Source: Nocardia sienata NBRC 100364 (GTDB taxonomy: Bacteria > Actinomycetota > Actinomycetes > Mycobacteriales > Mycobacteriaceae). Taken from it: a stretch of 64,000 nt of DNA. Made by a program: the position numbers and the translations under genes. This document shows, piece after piece, positions 43,571-52,657 of the stretch; position 1 is the stretch's first letter, and each line of letters begins with the position of its first letter. Location of the stretch: contig NZ_BDBX01000027.1 of assembly GCF_001613205.1 (NCBI RefSeq), positions 1-64,000 of the forward strand, read 5' to 3'. Under the pieces are notes generated by a model that saw only the letters and a program-made list of their open reading frames with translations, ran no database searches and was not told the origin of the DNA.

Positions 43571-44413
43571 ATGGAGCTATCAGGCACAGTAGCGGACACC
43601 TTCTCCGGCCGGACCGCAGTCGTCACCGGCGGCGGATCCGGTATAGGCGCGGCACTGGCACGACGGCTGGCCGACCACGGGGCCCGAGTCGTCGTGGCGG
43701 ATCTCGATCCGGTCACCGCGCAACAGGTGGCCGGAGAGATCGGCGACAGCGCCGTCGCCGCCGATGGGGACGCCGCCGATCCCACGGTGATCCAGCGGCT
43801 GATCGATACCGCGGAATCCGCCTTCGGCCCCGTGGACCTGTACTTCGCCAATGCCGGGATCGGCGGCGGTGCCGGGCTGGACAGCACCGACGCGCAGTGG
43901 GCGGCCGCACTGGAGATCAACACCATGGCCCATATCCGAGCCGCCCGCCTGCTCGTCCCCGGCTGGCTGGCGCGCGGTACGGGCTATTTCGTGAGCACCG
44001 CTTCGGCGGCCGGACTGCTCACCCAGCTGGGTTCCGCGCCGTACTCGGTGTCCAAGCACGCCGCGGTGGGTTTCGCGGAATGGCTGTCGATCACCTACGG
44101 CGACAAAGGCGTTCGGGTCAGCTGCGTCTGCCCGATGGGCGTGGACACGGCGCTGCTGCGCGAGGGAATGATCCCGCCGGACAACGAGGCCGCCGGGCGG
44201 CTGGCCATCAACGCCGTGAAATCCGCGGGAGCGGTGCTCACTCCGGAAGAAGTCGCCGATACGGTGCTGGCCGGAGTGGCGGCCGGACAGTTCCTGATCC
44301 TGCCGCATCCGGAAGTGCTGACGATGTACCAGCACAAGGGTTCGGACTACGACCGCTGGATCCGCGGTATGCGCCGCTTCCAGCACGCGCTGGAGAACCC
44401 CGGCTCCCAGTAG
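43571..44413 (+). CDS. Short-chain dehydrogenase/reductase
   Basis: 280 aa, classical SDR. TGGGSGIG (about 19-26) binds NAD(P), NAG in YFANAGIGGG, catalytic Ser in FVSTASAAG and Tyr158/Lys162 in PYSVSKHAAVGFAEW. Asp after VVVAD (about 44) favours NAD over NADP. Substrate unknown. Followed by a TetR gene 127 nt downstream and preceded by a palindrome. Confidence 0.93.
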   Translation: MELSGTVADTFSGRTAVVTGGGSGIGAALARRLADHGARVVVADLDPVTAQQVAGEIGDSAVAADGDAADPTVIQRLIDTAESAFGPVDLYFANAGIGGGAGLDSTDAQWAAALEINTMAHIRAARLLVPGWLARGTGYFVSTASAAGLLTQLGSAPYSVSKHAAVGFAEWLSITYGDKGVRVSCVCPMGVDTALLREGMIPPDNEAAGRLAINAVKSAGAVLTPEEVADTVLAGVAAGQFLILPHPEVLTMYQHKGSDYDRWIRGMRRFQHALENPGSQ

Positions 44414-44540
44414 CGCCACCCGAGCACGCCGGGCCGACGGTGCCGCCCGGCCCGAGGTCCCGCCCGGCCGACGTATCGGGCGGCCGGACCCGCCCGATAC
44501 GGCCTGTCACAGGTGGTGATCGCGCGGGAGTCGCCGTGAA

Positions 44541-45275
44541 ATGCCGGGTTACCATAACTCGGTGAACGGGCCCGGTGAGGTGGACACGGCGGCGCGAATC
44601 CTCGATTCCGTGGTCGAGATCATCGAAGCCGACGGCTACGACGCGGTGCAGTTGCGCACAGTGGCCAAACGGGCCCGGGTCTCACTCACCACGATCTACG
44701 GCCTCTACAGCAGTCGCGACGAGCTGATCGTGGCCGCGGTGGCGGCGTGGATGGCCACCCATTCCTACGACGAACTGGCTCTGCATCCGCGGGAGGAGCC
44801 GCTGGCCGACGGGTTGATGCGCTTGATCCGGCAAGTGTTCCAGCCGTGGGAGCAGAGTCCGCGCATGGCACTGGCCTTCTTCCGCGCCCGCGCCACCGCG
44901 GGTGGGCACCGGCTGGACCGCCAGGGCTTCGAGGCCGTCCTGCCCGCCGCCGCGCATCTACTGGCCGGGCTGGACCGCGACTACGTCACCGATATCGCGC
45001 TGGTCATGATCAATCTGTGCTACGCGATGGTCGGCCGGCTGGTCGACGGCACGGCCGACGTCCCCACCATCCTGTCCTCGCTGGAACGCGTGATGCATCG
45101 TTTGACCAGCGACAACACCCAACTGGCGACACAGCGACCGGCGACGGCGGCGCAATCGGGCGCACCGACCCTGGATTTCTCGCTGTTCTCGCTGTTCGGT
45201 CCCGGTGTCGGCGAGCCGTACGGTTCCGGCGCCGACAGCGGCGGACTCCCCGGTGCCGGACGGCCCACCCGGTAG
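44541..45275 (+). CDS. TetR-family transcriptional regulator
   Basis: 244 aa. N-terminal HTH (LRTVAKRARVSLTTIYGLYSSRDELIVAAVAAWM). The ligand domain follows; a Ser/Gly/Pro tail (about 195-244) is longer than usual. ATG 44541 chosen; a GTG at 44562 is possible. Likely represses the SDR gene upstream through the GCGACAT/ATGTCGC palindrome. Confidence 0.9.
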   Translation: MPGYHNSVNGPGEVDTAARILDSVVEIIEADGYDAVQLRTVAKRARVSLTTIYGLYSSRDELIVAAVAAWMATHSYDELALHPREEPLADGLMRLIRQVFQPWEQSPRMALAFFRARATAGGHRLDRQGFEAVLPAAAHLLAGLDRDYVTDIALVMINLCYAMVGRLVDGTADVPTILSSLERVMHRLTSDNTQLATQRPATAAQSGAPTLDFSLFSLFGPGVGEPYGSGADSGGLPGAGRPTR

Positions 45276-45300
45276 CCGGCGCCGGCGCATGTGCTGCGAC

Positions 45301-45361
45301 ACCACCCGCGCGACGGGTGGTTGACGCCCGCCCGGCACTGGGTGGTTGACGCTCGCCCGGC
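45301..45361. repeat. Hairpin plus 25-bp tandem repeat
   Basis: ACCACCCG (45301-45308) / CGGGTGGT (45314-45321) forms a hairpin; its right arm begins the first of two 22-nt near-identical units (45315-45336 and 45340-45361, GGGTGGTTGACGC[C/T]CGCCCGGC), period 25. Located between convergent genes; the hairpin may terminate the TetR transcript. Confidence 0.5.
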
Positions 45362-45387
45362 CCTGAAGACCGGTCGCGCGGCCCTCG

Positions 45388-45963
45388 CTACCGCCGGCCG
45401 AGGTCCGCCCACAGCGTCTCGGCGGCCGACTGCGGTCCGGGTGCCACCCCGGCCGCATCCGATGCCACTCGTTTGAACGCCTGTCCCGCCAGGCTCACCC
45501 GATGAGTGCTCACCAGCGCGAACCGGTCCCCGAATTCGACCACCGGGGCGCGTCCCCACAGGTAGGTCTGCCGGGGCAAAGGATCTCGCCGTGCCAGGGA
45601 CTCGTCGCGGAACCGGTCCGTGGCCAGGTACATATCCGCGGCCACGGCGAGGACGTCGAGTTCGGCGGACCATCCCGCACGGGTCGGCACCGCACCGAGT
45701 TCGATCGCCTTCGCGCCCAGGATGTCCAACGCCCGGGTATCGCCGGGGTCCGGTAAGAGCACAACGGTCTCGCAACCCGCCGCGGTTCGATCGAATATCC
45801 AACCGCCCAGGCAGTCCACCGCGTCGGCGACGGTGGGCGCCACGATCGCGGCACGATTGCGGATCGACCGGCGCCCGGGATTGTCCGCCCAGCGGGCGGC
45901 CGAGCGAGTGGAATCGGCTCCGAAGTCGCCGGAAACAGCGAATCGCACTGCCATATCTGCCAT
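45388..45963 (-). CDS. Hypothetical protein
   Basis: 191 aa, not recognised. Alternating strands and helices (ETVVLLPDPGDTRALDILGAKAIELGAVPT..., then AELDVLAVAADMYLATDRF) suggest an alpha/beta fold. PLPRQTYLWGRAPVVEFGDRFALVSTHRVSLAGQAFKRVA is the most conserved-looking part. No signal peptide. ATG 45963 or 45954. Convergent with TetR. Confidence 0.55.
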   Translation of the reverse strand: MADMAVRFAVSGDFGADSTRSAARWADNPGRRSIRNRAAIVAPTVADAVDCLGGWIFDRTAAGCETVVLLPDPGDTRALDILGAKAIELGAVPTRAGWSAELDVLAVAADMYLATDRFRDESLARRDPLPRQTYLWGRAPVVEFGDRFALVSTHRVSLAGQAFKRVASDAAGVAPGPQSAAETLWADLGRR

Positions 45964-46493
45964 TCCGTTCTATCGAACTACACCGTCGGCTCCCGCGTTC
46001 CGCGCGCAGGCGGACACCACGGGCATACCGAAAGAGGTCCCGTTCGCGCGCACCGGAGAACACCGGTCGCGGCCCGGGGAAGTGCGGTCGGCCGGATCCG
46101 CCGGCCGTCGCCGGGCACCGGCCGGATCCGCCGCGGCGACCTGTCGCCACCGGAATTCCCGACACCCGCTCGACCACCGATGACTACCTGCACAGGCCTG
46201 CCCTTCCGTGCGATCGAGGAGACACCTCGACCACCCTGCCGCGCTGCTCTCGCATCTCCTGGGCAGCGCGGCGCGGCACGACAGTAACACGGTTATCGCC
46301 TGCTCGAGACCGGATCCGGCAGTCCCGCCGCAGAACCGTACGCACCCGCACGCCCGCCCCGGCAGGGGTTCGGCGGAACACAGGGCAACGCCCTGCGCGC
46401 CACACCAGAGGTGACCGCAAGTGCCCGAGGGCAATTCGCGGGCGGCCCGAAAGAGGTGGTTTCCGGACGCTCCCGGGAGCCGGTTCCCGGCTA
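45964..46493. other. Gene-free interval
   Basis: 530 nt of GC-rich sequence; the open frames here have random-like Arg/Pro/Ala composition and no good start. I see no RNA gene or repeat in it. Confidence 0.5.
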
Positions 46494-46925
46494 CTACTCG
46501 GTGGCGTCGGTGACCAGGACCGCGGCGGCCTTGCGGATCACCTCGGGAATCTCGACCGGCTTACGGGTTTCCGCGTCCACGTAGACGTGGACGAAAGTCC
46601 CGGTGGCGGCGAGCTCGAGATCGTCGCCCGCTTCCCGGAAGATGGCGAGGTCGTAGGTGATGCTGGAGCGGCCGAGGCGGGCGATCCGCAGACCCACACG
46701 CAGCAGATCGGGAAAGCTCAGCGAAGCGTGGAAGCGGCAGGACGTCTCCGCCACGATCCCGATGGCGGGCAGTTCCCGGATATCGGTGCCTGTCGCGTCG
46801 ATCAGCCAGGCGTTGACCGCGGTATCGAAGTAGGCGTAGTAGGTCACGTTGTTCACGTGCCCGTAGTGGTCGTTGTCGGCCCAGCGGGTGGGCACCGGCC
46901 AGAGCACCGGATACTGCTTGGTCAC
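46494..46925 (-). CDS. Acyl-CoA thioesterase (4HBT hot-dog fold)
   Basis: 143 aa. The 4-hydroxybenzoyl-CoA-thioesterase signature RWADNDHYGHVNNVTYYAYFDTAVNAW lies at the N-terminus, with the catalytic Asp in WADNDHYGHVN. Substrate not predictable. GTG start at 46925. It follows the AraC gene on the same strand by 19 nt and could be cotranscribed with it. Confidence 0.9.
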   Translation of the reverse strand: MTKQYPVLWPVPTRWADNDHYGHVNNVTYYAYFDTAVNAWLIDATGTDIRELPAIGIVAETSCRFHASLSFPDLLRVGLRIARLGRSSITYDLAIFREAGDDLELAATGTFVHVYVDAETRKPVEIPEVIRKAAAVLVTDATE

Positions 46926-46944
46926 CCGGCCGACGATACCGGGG

Positions 46945-47898
46945 TCAGCCGGCCGTGGGCACCGCGGCAGCCGCGGCGCCGAGCCGGTGATCGCGGGGGC
47001 TCACCCCGAACTGCCGTTTGAACGCGGTGCTCAACGCGAAGGCGCTGCCGTACCCGACCCGGCGGGCGACGGCCTCTACCGTCTCGTCGGTGCCCTGCAG
47101 CAGATCGGCGGCCAGATCCAGCCGCCACTCGGTGAGGAAGGCCATCGGCGGTTCACCGACCAGTTCGGTGAACCGCCTGGCCAACGCCGCCCGGGAGGAC
47201 CCCACTTCCCGGGCCAGATCGGCCACCGTCCAGCCGTGCGCGGGATTGTGCTGCAGCAGCCGCAACGCCTTGCCGACCACCGGGTCGCTGTAGGCGTGAT
47301 ACCAGGGCGGCGCCTCGTTACCGGCGAACCAGGTGCGCAGGGTCGCGATGAGCAGCAGGTCCAGCAACCGGTCCAGCACCGCGCTCTGCGCGGGCCGATC
47401 CTTCACCGTCTCCTCCACCAGCAGGCTCAGCACCCGCTCGTCGGATCGTCCGCGCGGCACCACCAGGGTTTGCGGCAGAGCACGCAGCAGGCGCCGGCTC
47501 ACCGCACCGGCCTGCTCGTAGGACCCCGTGACCAGAACGGTTTCCCCGGCGGGATCGTTACCCCACTGCCGCACACCCAGGCTCATCGTCTCGCAGAGCA
47601 CCTCACCGTCCACCGTGGTGGTGATCTGCCCCGGATTGATCAGGATCTGCGGCTCGGTGGCGGGGTCGTCGGCGACGGTATAGGGCTGCGGTCCCCGGAA
47701 CACCGCCACATCCCCGGCGCCCATCCGATACCGGCCGCCGCCCTCGGGGAGAACCCACGCGTGACCCCGGATCACCGCGGCCAGCGTCAACGGCGACTCG
47801 TCCTGGATGCGCAGCGACCACGGCGGACTGAGCAACGACCGCAGCAAGAAGGCGCCGCGCGCCCTCGGGCCCTCCAGCAGCCCGGCCAACGCATCCAT
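46945..47898 (-). CDS. AraC-family regulator with cupin domain
   Basis: 317 aa. Cupin_6-type sensor (LRIQDESPLTLAAVIRGHAWVLPEGGGRYRMGAGDVAVFRGPQPYTVADDP) is followed by the AraC HTH pair: TVADLAREVGSSRAALARRFTELVGEPPMAFLTEWRL, then VEAVARRVGYGSAFALSTAFKRQFGVSPRDHR. ATG 47898. Divergent from the IstA/IstB hybrid gene. Confidence 0.9.
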   Translation of the reverse strand: MDALAGLLEGPRARGAFLLRSLLSPPWSLRIQDESPLTLAAVIRGHAWVLPEGGGRYRMGAGDVAVFRGPQPYTVADDPATEPQILINPGQITTTVDGEVLCETMSLGVRQWGNDPAGETVLVTGSYEQAGAVSRRLLRALPQTLVVPRGRSDERVLSLLVEETVKDRPAQSAVLDRLLDLLLIATLRTWFAGNEAPPWYHAYSDPVVGKALRLLQHNPAHGWTVADLAREVGSSRAALARRFTELVGEPPMAFLTEWRLDLAADLLQGTDETVEAVARRVGYGSAFALSTAFKRQFGVSPRDHRLGAAAAAVPTAG

Positions 47899-48132
47899 TC
47901 GGCAAACGATAGCCGCGGCGCCGGGCCCACGACGGCGCCGGGCCGCCCGCTGCAGGGAAGTGCGATGCCTCTACGGCGCTGTTCGGCACAGCCGTCGGAG
48001 CACCCGGATGAGGCCGGTCGGAGTTTCCGCCACCGCCGCACTGCTCATCATTGCCGACAGCGGTTGCGCACCGGAATCGACAGCCCTGCCCTTCATTCGG
48101 CGATCACAGGGGATGTAACAGGACGCACCTAT

Positions 48133-48144
48133 CATGTAGACATG
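48133..48144. promoter_or_regulatory. Palindrome upstream of the IstA/IstB hybrid
   Basis: CATGT-AG-ACATG at 48133-48144, 29 nt upstream of the ATG. A possible operator or remnant of an IS end; no matching IS21 terminal repeat is seen at the other side. Confidence 0.3.
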
Positions 48145-48172
48145 GAATAAGTAGTGGCGAGGGGAGGTGCCG

Positions 48173-49144
48173 ATGCCGGATATGTCGAAAGTCGAACTGT
48201 ACGCAGCGATCCGGCAGGACCTTCGTGCCGGCCTGTCCAAACGTGCCATCGAGCGCAAGTACGGTGTCGGGTGGCGCACGGTGGCGCGGGCGACGGAGTC
48301 TGTATTACCCGAGCCGCGCAAAGAGTACCCCCCGCGGCCACAGAAGCTGGATCCCTACAAGCCGTTCATCGACGAGCTGCTGCGCGCCGATCTGAACGGC
48401 CCTCCCCGGCAACGCCTCACGGCCACTCGGATATATCAGCGCTTGCTGACCGAGCGGGGGATGACGAATGTGTCGTATCAACGGGTCAGCGCCTACATCC
48501 GCGAACGCAGACCGCAACTGCAGACCGAACCGACGACGACCCGCGGCCGTACCGAACGACTGGTCGGAGCAGCCGGCTTTCCTCTCGCGAAATCTTTGCA
48601 AGACTTCGATTTCGACGCCAACCCCGATATCGATCCGGGGGTCGTGCGCACCCTGGCCGAACTCGATTGGGTACGAAACGGCCTGCCACTGTGCCTGATC
48701 GGCGATTCCGGCACCGGGAAATCCCATCTGCTGATCGCGCTGGGCACCGAGGCGGCGAGAGCCGGCTATCGGGTCCGGTACACCTTGGCCGCCGGACTGG
48801 TCAACAAGCTGGCCGAAGCCGCCGACGGGCGACGACTCTCCCGGGCCATCGGCCGCTACCGGGGGGTCGATCTGCTCTGTATCGACGAACTCGGCTACAC
48901 CGAGCTGGGTCGACACGGTGCCGAACTACTGTTCCAGGTACTGACCGAACGGGAAGAGAAGAAGTCGGTCGCGATCGCGTCCAACCGGGATATCGCCAAC
49001 TGGTCGGAGATCTTCCCGGACGCCCGGTTGCGTGCCGCCATCATCGACCGGCTCACCTTCGGTGGCACGATCGTCCGGACCGGATCCCGAAGCTATCGCC
49101 GGGCTCATTCCCGGCCGAGCGCACCCACCGACACACCTCGCTGA
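48173..49144 (+). CDS. IS21 IstA-IstB hybrid: HTH domain fused to AAA+ ATPase
   Basis: 323 aa in one open frame. Residues 1-~115 match the DNA-binding start of an IS21 transposase IstA (MSKVELYAAIRQDLRAGLSKRAIERKYGVGWRTV..., ending near RVSAYIRERRP). Residues ~133-310 match the IS21 helper IstB: entry SLQDFDFDANPDIDPGVVRTLAELDWV, Walker A GDSGTGKS (177-184), Walker B DLLCIDELGYTELG, sensor IASNRDIANWSEIFPD. The DDE nuclease domain of IstA and the first ~60 residues of IstB are missing, without frameshift. SD GGGAGG 5 nt before ATG 48173. It is either a deletion derivative or a domesticated DNA-binding ATPase; all visible ATPase motifs are intact. Confidence 0.85.
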   Translation: MPDMSKVELYAAIRQDLRAGLSKRAIERKYGVGWRTVARATESVLPEPRKEYPPRPQKLDPYKPFIDELLRADLNGPPRQRLTATRIYQRLLTERGMTNVSYQRVSAYIRERRPQLQTEPTTTRGRTERLVGAAGFPLAKSLQDFDFDANPDIDPGVVRTLAELDWVRNGLPLCLIGDSGTGKSHLLIALGTEAARAGYRVRYTLAAGLVNKLAEAADGRRLSRAIGRYRGVDLLCIDELGYTELGRHGAELLFQVLTEREEKKSVAIASNRDIANWSEIFPDARLRAAIIDRLTFGGTIVRTGSRSYRRAHSRPSAPTDTPR

Positions 49145-49884
49145 TCCGGCCCGTTCTCCACCTCACCGAAACAGGCGTGTGGCGGTCGGCCGCGGCACCG
49201 CAGTCGTCCACCCGTCGCTTGTTGTGAAAACTTCTCGCGCGCAACTGATGACCGCGTGCCCGCGGGCGCGGAAAACCAACGAATCGGTACTCTTTTCACC
49301 GGCGTCGAATTTCGTGGGAAAACATCCCCGGAATTCATGAGCAAACGCTTCCGGAATTCGCGGAAATTCCGTCACGGTTGGTGAAAAAAGAGCCCCACAT
49401 CGAGTTGATCGACAGCCTTGACCTGGACAGATGTTCCGAAATCCACTGTTGCACTCGAAGTTCGGGAGACGTATCTTTGCGAGTGGATTGTTTCCGACTC
49501 ATTAATAAGAGGGGAAATATGGACCATTCGTAATCACATGTTGGGCAGCCGGCCGAAACCGGCGGCGCGCCTGTGCAGAACGCATTTACGTCACCGGCAA
49601 CGGTGTACCGCTTCGCCGTTCGCCGACCAAGCCACCGGCGAGGCCACCATTGTGGTCAGAGCCATCGCCAGGGTGGTGTGATCCTCCCGCCGGCATTTCC
49701 CGGTGACGTTCGGACGCCGGCCCTGTCAGGGCAGCGTGCCCGTCTGCGCCCGCCGCAAGCCGAATACGCGGCAGGGGGGCGATTCGAACACAACTTCCAG
49801 CGCGACAACTCCGCTCGGCGGCATCGGGCCGCCCGGCGTCGGTCGGTCGTGCCCATCGAACACATCTATCAGAAAGACAGCATC
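49145..49884. other. Gene-free, AT-richer upstream region of the IPT genes
   Basis: 740 nt without a supported gene. 49300-49560 is markedly richer in A/T than the rest of the window. It includes CGGAATT-N6-AATTCCG (49352-49371), an AAAAAA run (49384-49389), promoter-like TTGCGA-N17-CATTAA (about 49476-49504) and an SD-like GAGGGG before ATG 49519 that opens only four codons. It probably holds the promoter and a long leader of the first IPT gene. Confidence 0.5.
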
Positions 49885-50628
49885 ATGCCCATCTCTCCGA
49901 ATCAGGGATCGACCGCGGGCGGTACCACCGTCACCATCACCGGGACGAATCTCGGTGGCGCGACGGCCGTACGCTTCGGCACCAAGTTGGCCACGATCAC
50001 GGCCAATACGCCCACCTCGGTCACGGTTACCTCCCCCTCGGGGGCCGGCACGGTCGGGGTGACCGTCACCACCCCGGGCGGAACCAGCAACCCCCTGTCG
50101 TTCTTCTACATCGGCCCGCCGTTCAAGTCGAGCCTGTCTCCTGTCACGGGAGCCACCGCCGGTGGTAATACGGTCACTCTCACCGGAAGCGGTTTGGCCA
50201 CAGCGACTTCCGTGTCGTTCGGCGGCAATTCCGCGACGCCGACAGTGGTGAACGACGGTGTGCTGACTGTGACCGTGCCCGCGGGCGCGGCGGCAGGTTC
50301 GGTCGGGGTCACCGTCACCACCGCGGGTGGGGTCAGCAACGGCCTTTCGTACACCTACGTGGACGCGCCGACCCTCGGCACTCCGAGCCCGACTTCCGGT
50401 CCGGCATCCGGTGGCACCGCGGTGACCATTCCCGGCACCAACCTGACCACCACCGAGTCGGTCGAATTCGACGGTAACCTCGCGCCGTTCAACGTCCTCT
50501 CCGATACGGCTCTCGTGGCGGTCACGCCACCGGGGACCGCCGGTGCCGTCGATATCGATGTCACCACCGCCGGCGGCACCGTCACCGCGACAGGTGCGTT
50601 CACCTACGTCGCCGGACCCGGTATCTGA
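49885..50628 (+). CDS. IPT/TIG-repeat protein, three repeats
   Basis: 247 aa made of three IPT/TIG (immunoglobulin-like) repeats of about 82 residues: each has an [27 protein letters not shown]-type front and ends in a TTPGG(T)SNPLSFFY-type strand. No signal peptide, membrane segment or LPXTG anchor. ATG 49885; the frame is open upstream but unconserved. The last repeat (LGTPSPTSGP...TIPGTNLTTTESV) differs from the others and matches the last repeat of the next gene. Cell-surface or phage-like receptor roles are known for IPT proteins in general, but the lack of an export signal leaves the location open. Confidence 0.82.
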   Translation: MPISPNQGSTAGGTTVTITGTNLGGATAVRFGTKLATITANTPTSVTVTSPSGAGTVGVTVTTPGGTSNPLSFFYIGPPFKSSLSPVTGATAGGNTVTLTGSGLATATSVSFGGNSATPTVVNDGVLTVTVPAGAAAGSVGVTVTTAGGVSNGLSYTYVDAPTLGTPSPTSGPASGGTAVTIPGTNLTTTESVEFDGNLAPFNVLSDTALVAVTPPGTAGAVDIDVTTAGGTVTATGAFTYVAGPGI

Positions 50629-50670
50629 CCGGGCATCCGGGCCGTACCCGGCCCGGATCATCCCGCCGGA

Positions 50671-50701
50671 CCCGGGCAGAGCAGTCGCGGCTCTGCCCGG
50701 G
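50671..50701 (+). terminator. Hairpin after the first IPT gene
   Basis: Perfect 11-bp stem CCCGGGCAGAG (50671-50681) / CTCTGCCCGGG (50691-50701), 9-nt loop, 42 nt past the stop. No T tract. It suggests the two IPT genes are separate transcripts. Confidence 0.6.
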
Positions 50702-50781
50702 ACCGGCACCCTCGGCACACAATCCGCCCCTGATCCCGGCCGGACGGGGGCTCCTCCGCCCCGTTCTGAAAGGACCATCCC

Positions 50782-52521
50782 ATGGCCCCCACCCTGACCT
50801 CTCTGTCGCCGACTTCGGGCCCCGCGTCCGGACTCAACAATGTCACGCTGACCGGCACCGGGTTCGTCGGTATCGTCACGGCCGTGCGCTTCGGCACCAC
50901 GGCGACCACATTCACGATCGACTCCAGCACCCAGATCACCGCGATCGCCCCACCCGGCACCGGGACCGTACAGGTCACCGTCACACCGGCCGGCACCAGC
51001 AACGGGCTGCCCTACACCTACGCCGCCGTCCCGACGCTGACGAGCATCAGCCCCACCCAGGGACCCACCACCGGCGGCACTGCGGTGACGCTCACCGGAA
51101 CCAACTTCACCGGCGCCACCGCGGTCTCGTTCGGCGCCACACCCGCCACGAGCTTCACCGTGAACTCCGCCACCCAGATCACCGCGACCGCACCGGCCGG
51201 TACCGGAACAGTGCAGGTCACCGTCACCACAGGAGGTGGCACCAGCAACGGCGCGTCCTACACCTACGTCGTGGTCCCCACGCTCACCTCCGTCAACCCG
51301 AATCAAGGACCGGCGGCCGGGCTCAACAGCGTCACGCTGACCGGCACCGGGTTCGTCGGTGTGGTCACGGCCGTGCGCTTCGGCACCACGGCGACCACAT
51401 TCACGATCGACTCCAGCACCCAGATCACCGCGATCGCCCCACCCGGCACCGGGACCGTACAGGTCACCGTCAGCACCGGGGCCGGCACCAGCAACGGGCT
51501 GCCCTACACCTACGCCGCCGTCCCGACGCTGACCGGCATCAGCCCCACCCAAGGGCCCACCACCGGCGGCACTTCGGTGACGCTCACCGGAACCAACCTC
51601 ACCGGCGCCACCGCGGTGTCCTTCGGCGCCACCCCCGCAACGAGTTTCACCGTGAACTCCGCCACCCAGATCACCGCCACCGCACCACCCGGCACGGGAA
51701 CAGTGCAGGTCACCGTCACCACCCCGGGAGGCACCAGCAACGGCGCGTCCTACACCTATGTCGCGGCGCCGGCATTGACCTCCCTCAGTCCGAGTTCGGG
51801 GCCGGCCGCGGGTGGCACCACGGTGACGCTCACCGGAACCAACCTCGGCGGCGCCACCGCGGTATCCTTCGGCGCCACGCCCGCAACGAGTTTCACCGTG
51901 AACTCCGCCACCCAGATCACCGCCACCGCACCACCCGGCACGGGGACGGTCCTGGTCACCGCCACCACCGCGGGAGGCACCAGCAACGGGCTGATGTACA
52001 CCTACGTCGCGGTTCCGGCGCTGATGTCGGTCAGCCCCGCCGCGGGGCCGGTGGCGGGCGGCACCACGGTCACCCTTGTCGGGGCCGGCCTCGCCGGAGC
52101 CACCGCGGTCACCTTCGGGGCCACACCGGCGACCTCGTTCACCGTCGTCTCCGGCACGCAGATCACGGCGGTCGCGCCGGCCGGGACCGGCACTGTGCCG
52201 ATCACGGTCACCACCGTAGGTGGCACCAGCAACGGAGTCGCCTACACCTACGTCGCGGTACCCACGATCGGGACGCCCTCCCCCGCCGCCGGACCGACTG
52301 CCGGTGGGACGTCGGTGTCCATTCCCGGCACTGCGCTGACCACCACCCAATCGGTTACCTTCGGCGGCGTACCGGCGGCATTCACTGTCATATCCGATAC
52401 ACAGGTCACGGCGGTGACGCCGGCGGGAGCCGCCGGCGCGGTGGACGTGGTCGTCACCACCAGCGGTGGGAGCGCTACCGGGACCGGCGCCTTCACCTAC
52501 GTCGCGCCACCCGAGATCTGA
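50782..52521 (+). CDS. IPT/TIG-repeat protein, seven repeats
   Basis: 579 aa, almost entirely seven IPT/TIG repeats of 81-85 residues. Repeats 1 and 3 are one type ([20 protein letters not shown]), 2, 4 and 5 another ([19 protein letters not shown]), 6 intermediate, and 7 a distinct terminal type ([26 protein letters not shown]). Repeats 1-2 and 3-4 form a 163-residue duplicated pair, identical over >100 bp of DNA. No signal peptide, membrane helix or anchor. ATG 50782 with AAAGGA upstream. The antisense strand is also open over a long range because of the repeat composition; it is not a gene. Confidence 0.85.
   Translation: MAPTLTSLSPTSGPASGLNNVTLTGTGFVGIVTAVRFGTTATTFTIDSSTQITAIAPPGTGTVQVTVTPAGTSNGLPYTYAAVPTLTSISPTQGPTTGGTAVTLTGTNFTGATAVSFGATPATSFTVNSATQITATAPAGTGTVQVTVTTGGGTSNGASYTYVVVPTLTSVNPNQGPAAGLNSVTLTGTGFVGVVTAVRFGTTATTFTIDSSTQITAIAPPGTGTVQVTVSTGAGTSNGLPYTYAAVPTLTGISPTQGPTTGGTSVTLTGTNLTGATAVSFGATPATSFTVNSATQITATAPPGTGTVQVTVTTPGGTSNGASYTYVAAPALTSLSPSSGPAAGGTTVTLTGTNLGGATAVSFGATPATSFTVNSATQITATAPPGTGTVLVTATTAGGTSNGLMYTYVAVPALMSVSPAAGPVAGGTTVTLVGAGLAGATAVTFGATPATSFTVVSGTQITAVAPAGTGTVPITVTTVGGTSNGVAYTYVAVPTIGTPSPAAGPTAGGTSVSIPGTALTTTQSVTFGGVPAAFTVISDTQVTAVTPAGAAGAVDVVVTTSGGSATGTGAFTYVAPPEI
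50875..51474. repeat. Duplicated 489-bp unit inside the second IPT gene
   Basis: Sequence from about 50875 to 50983 is repeated without visible change 489 bp later (about 51364-51472), corresponding to protein repeats 1 and 3; repeats 2 and 4 are similarly close. This indicates recent duplication or gene conversion within the array. Confidence 0.75.
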
Positions 52522-52573
52522 TCGGCCCGCCGAAGTCACCTGCCGCCGACCGGGGCCGACATCGCACCGCGCG

Positions 52574-52606
52574 CCGGCCAGAGCTCACTATCCGAGCTCT
52601 GGCCGG
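52574..52606. terminator. Bidirectional terminator between the IPT and AAA genes
   Basis: Perfect 13-bp stem CCGGCCAGAGCTC (52574-52586) / complement (52594-52606), 7-nt loop, between convergent genes. Confidence 0.75.
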
Positions 52607-52657
52607 GGCACCGGCTCAACCTTTCGGCCGGCTCTCGACCCAGGATCTTTCGCGGAA

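Noticed and set aside
45970-46434. Minus-strand 154-codon frame in the gene-free interval
   Set aside because: Cys/Arg/Ala-rich random-like composition, no SD, no domain.
49885-52521. CRISPR-like regular repeats
   Set aside because: The ~246-bp period corresponds to protein repeats in an open frame; no short repeat/spacer structure occurs anywhere in the window.
49726-52539. A 937-codon open frame antisense to the IPT genes
   Set aside because: Produced by the repeat composition of the IPT arrays; its product is Arg/Gly/Asp low-complexity and has no recognisable domain.
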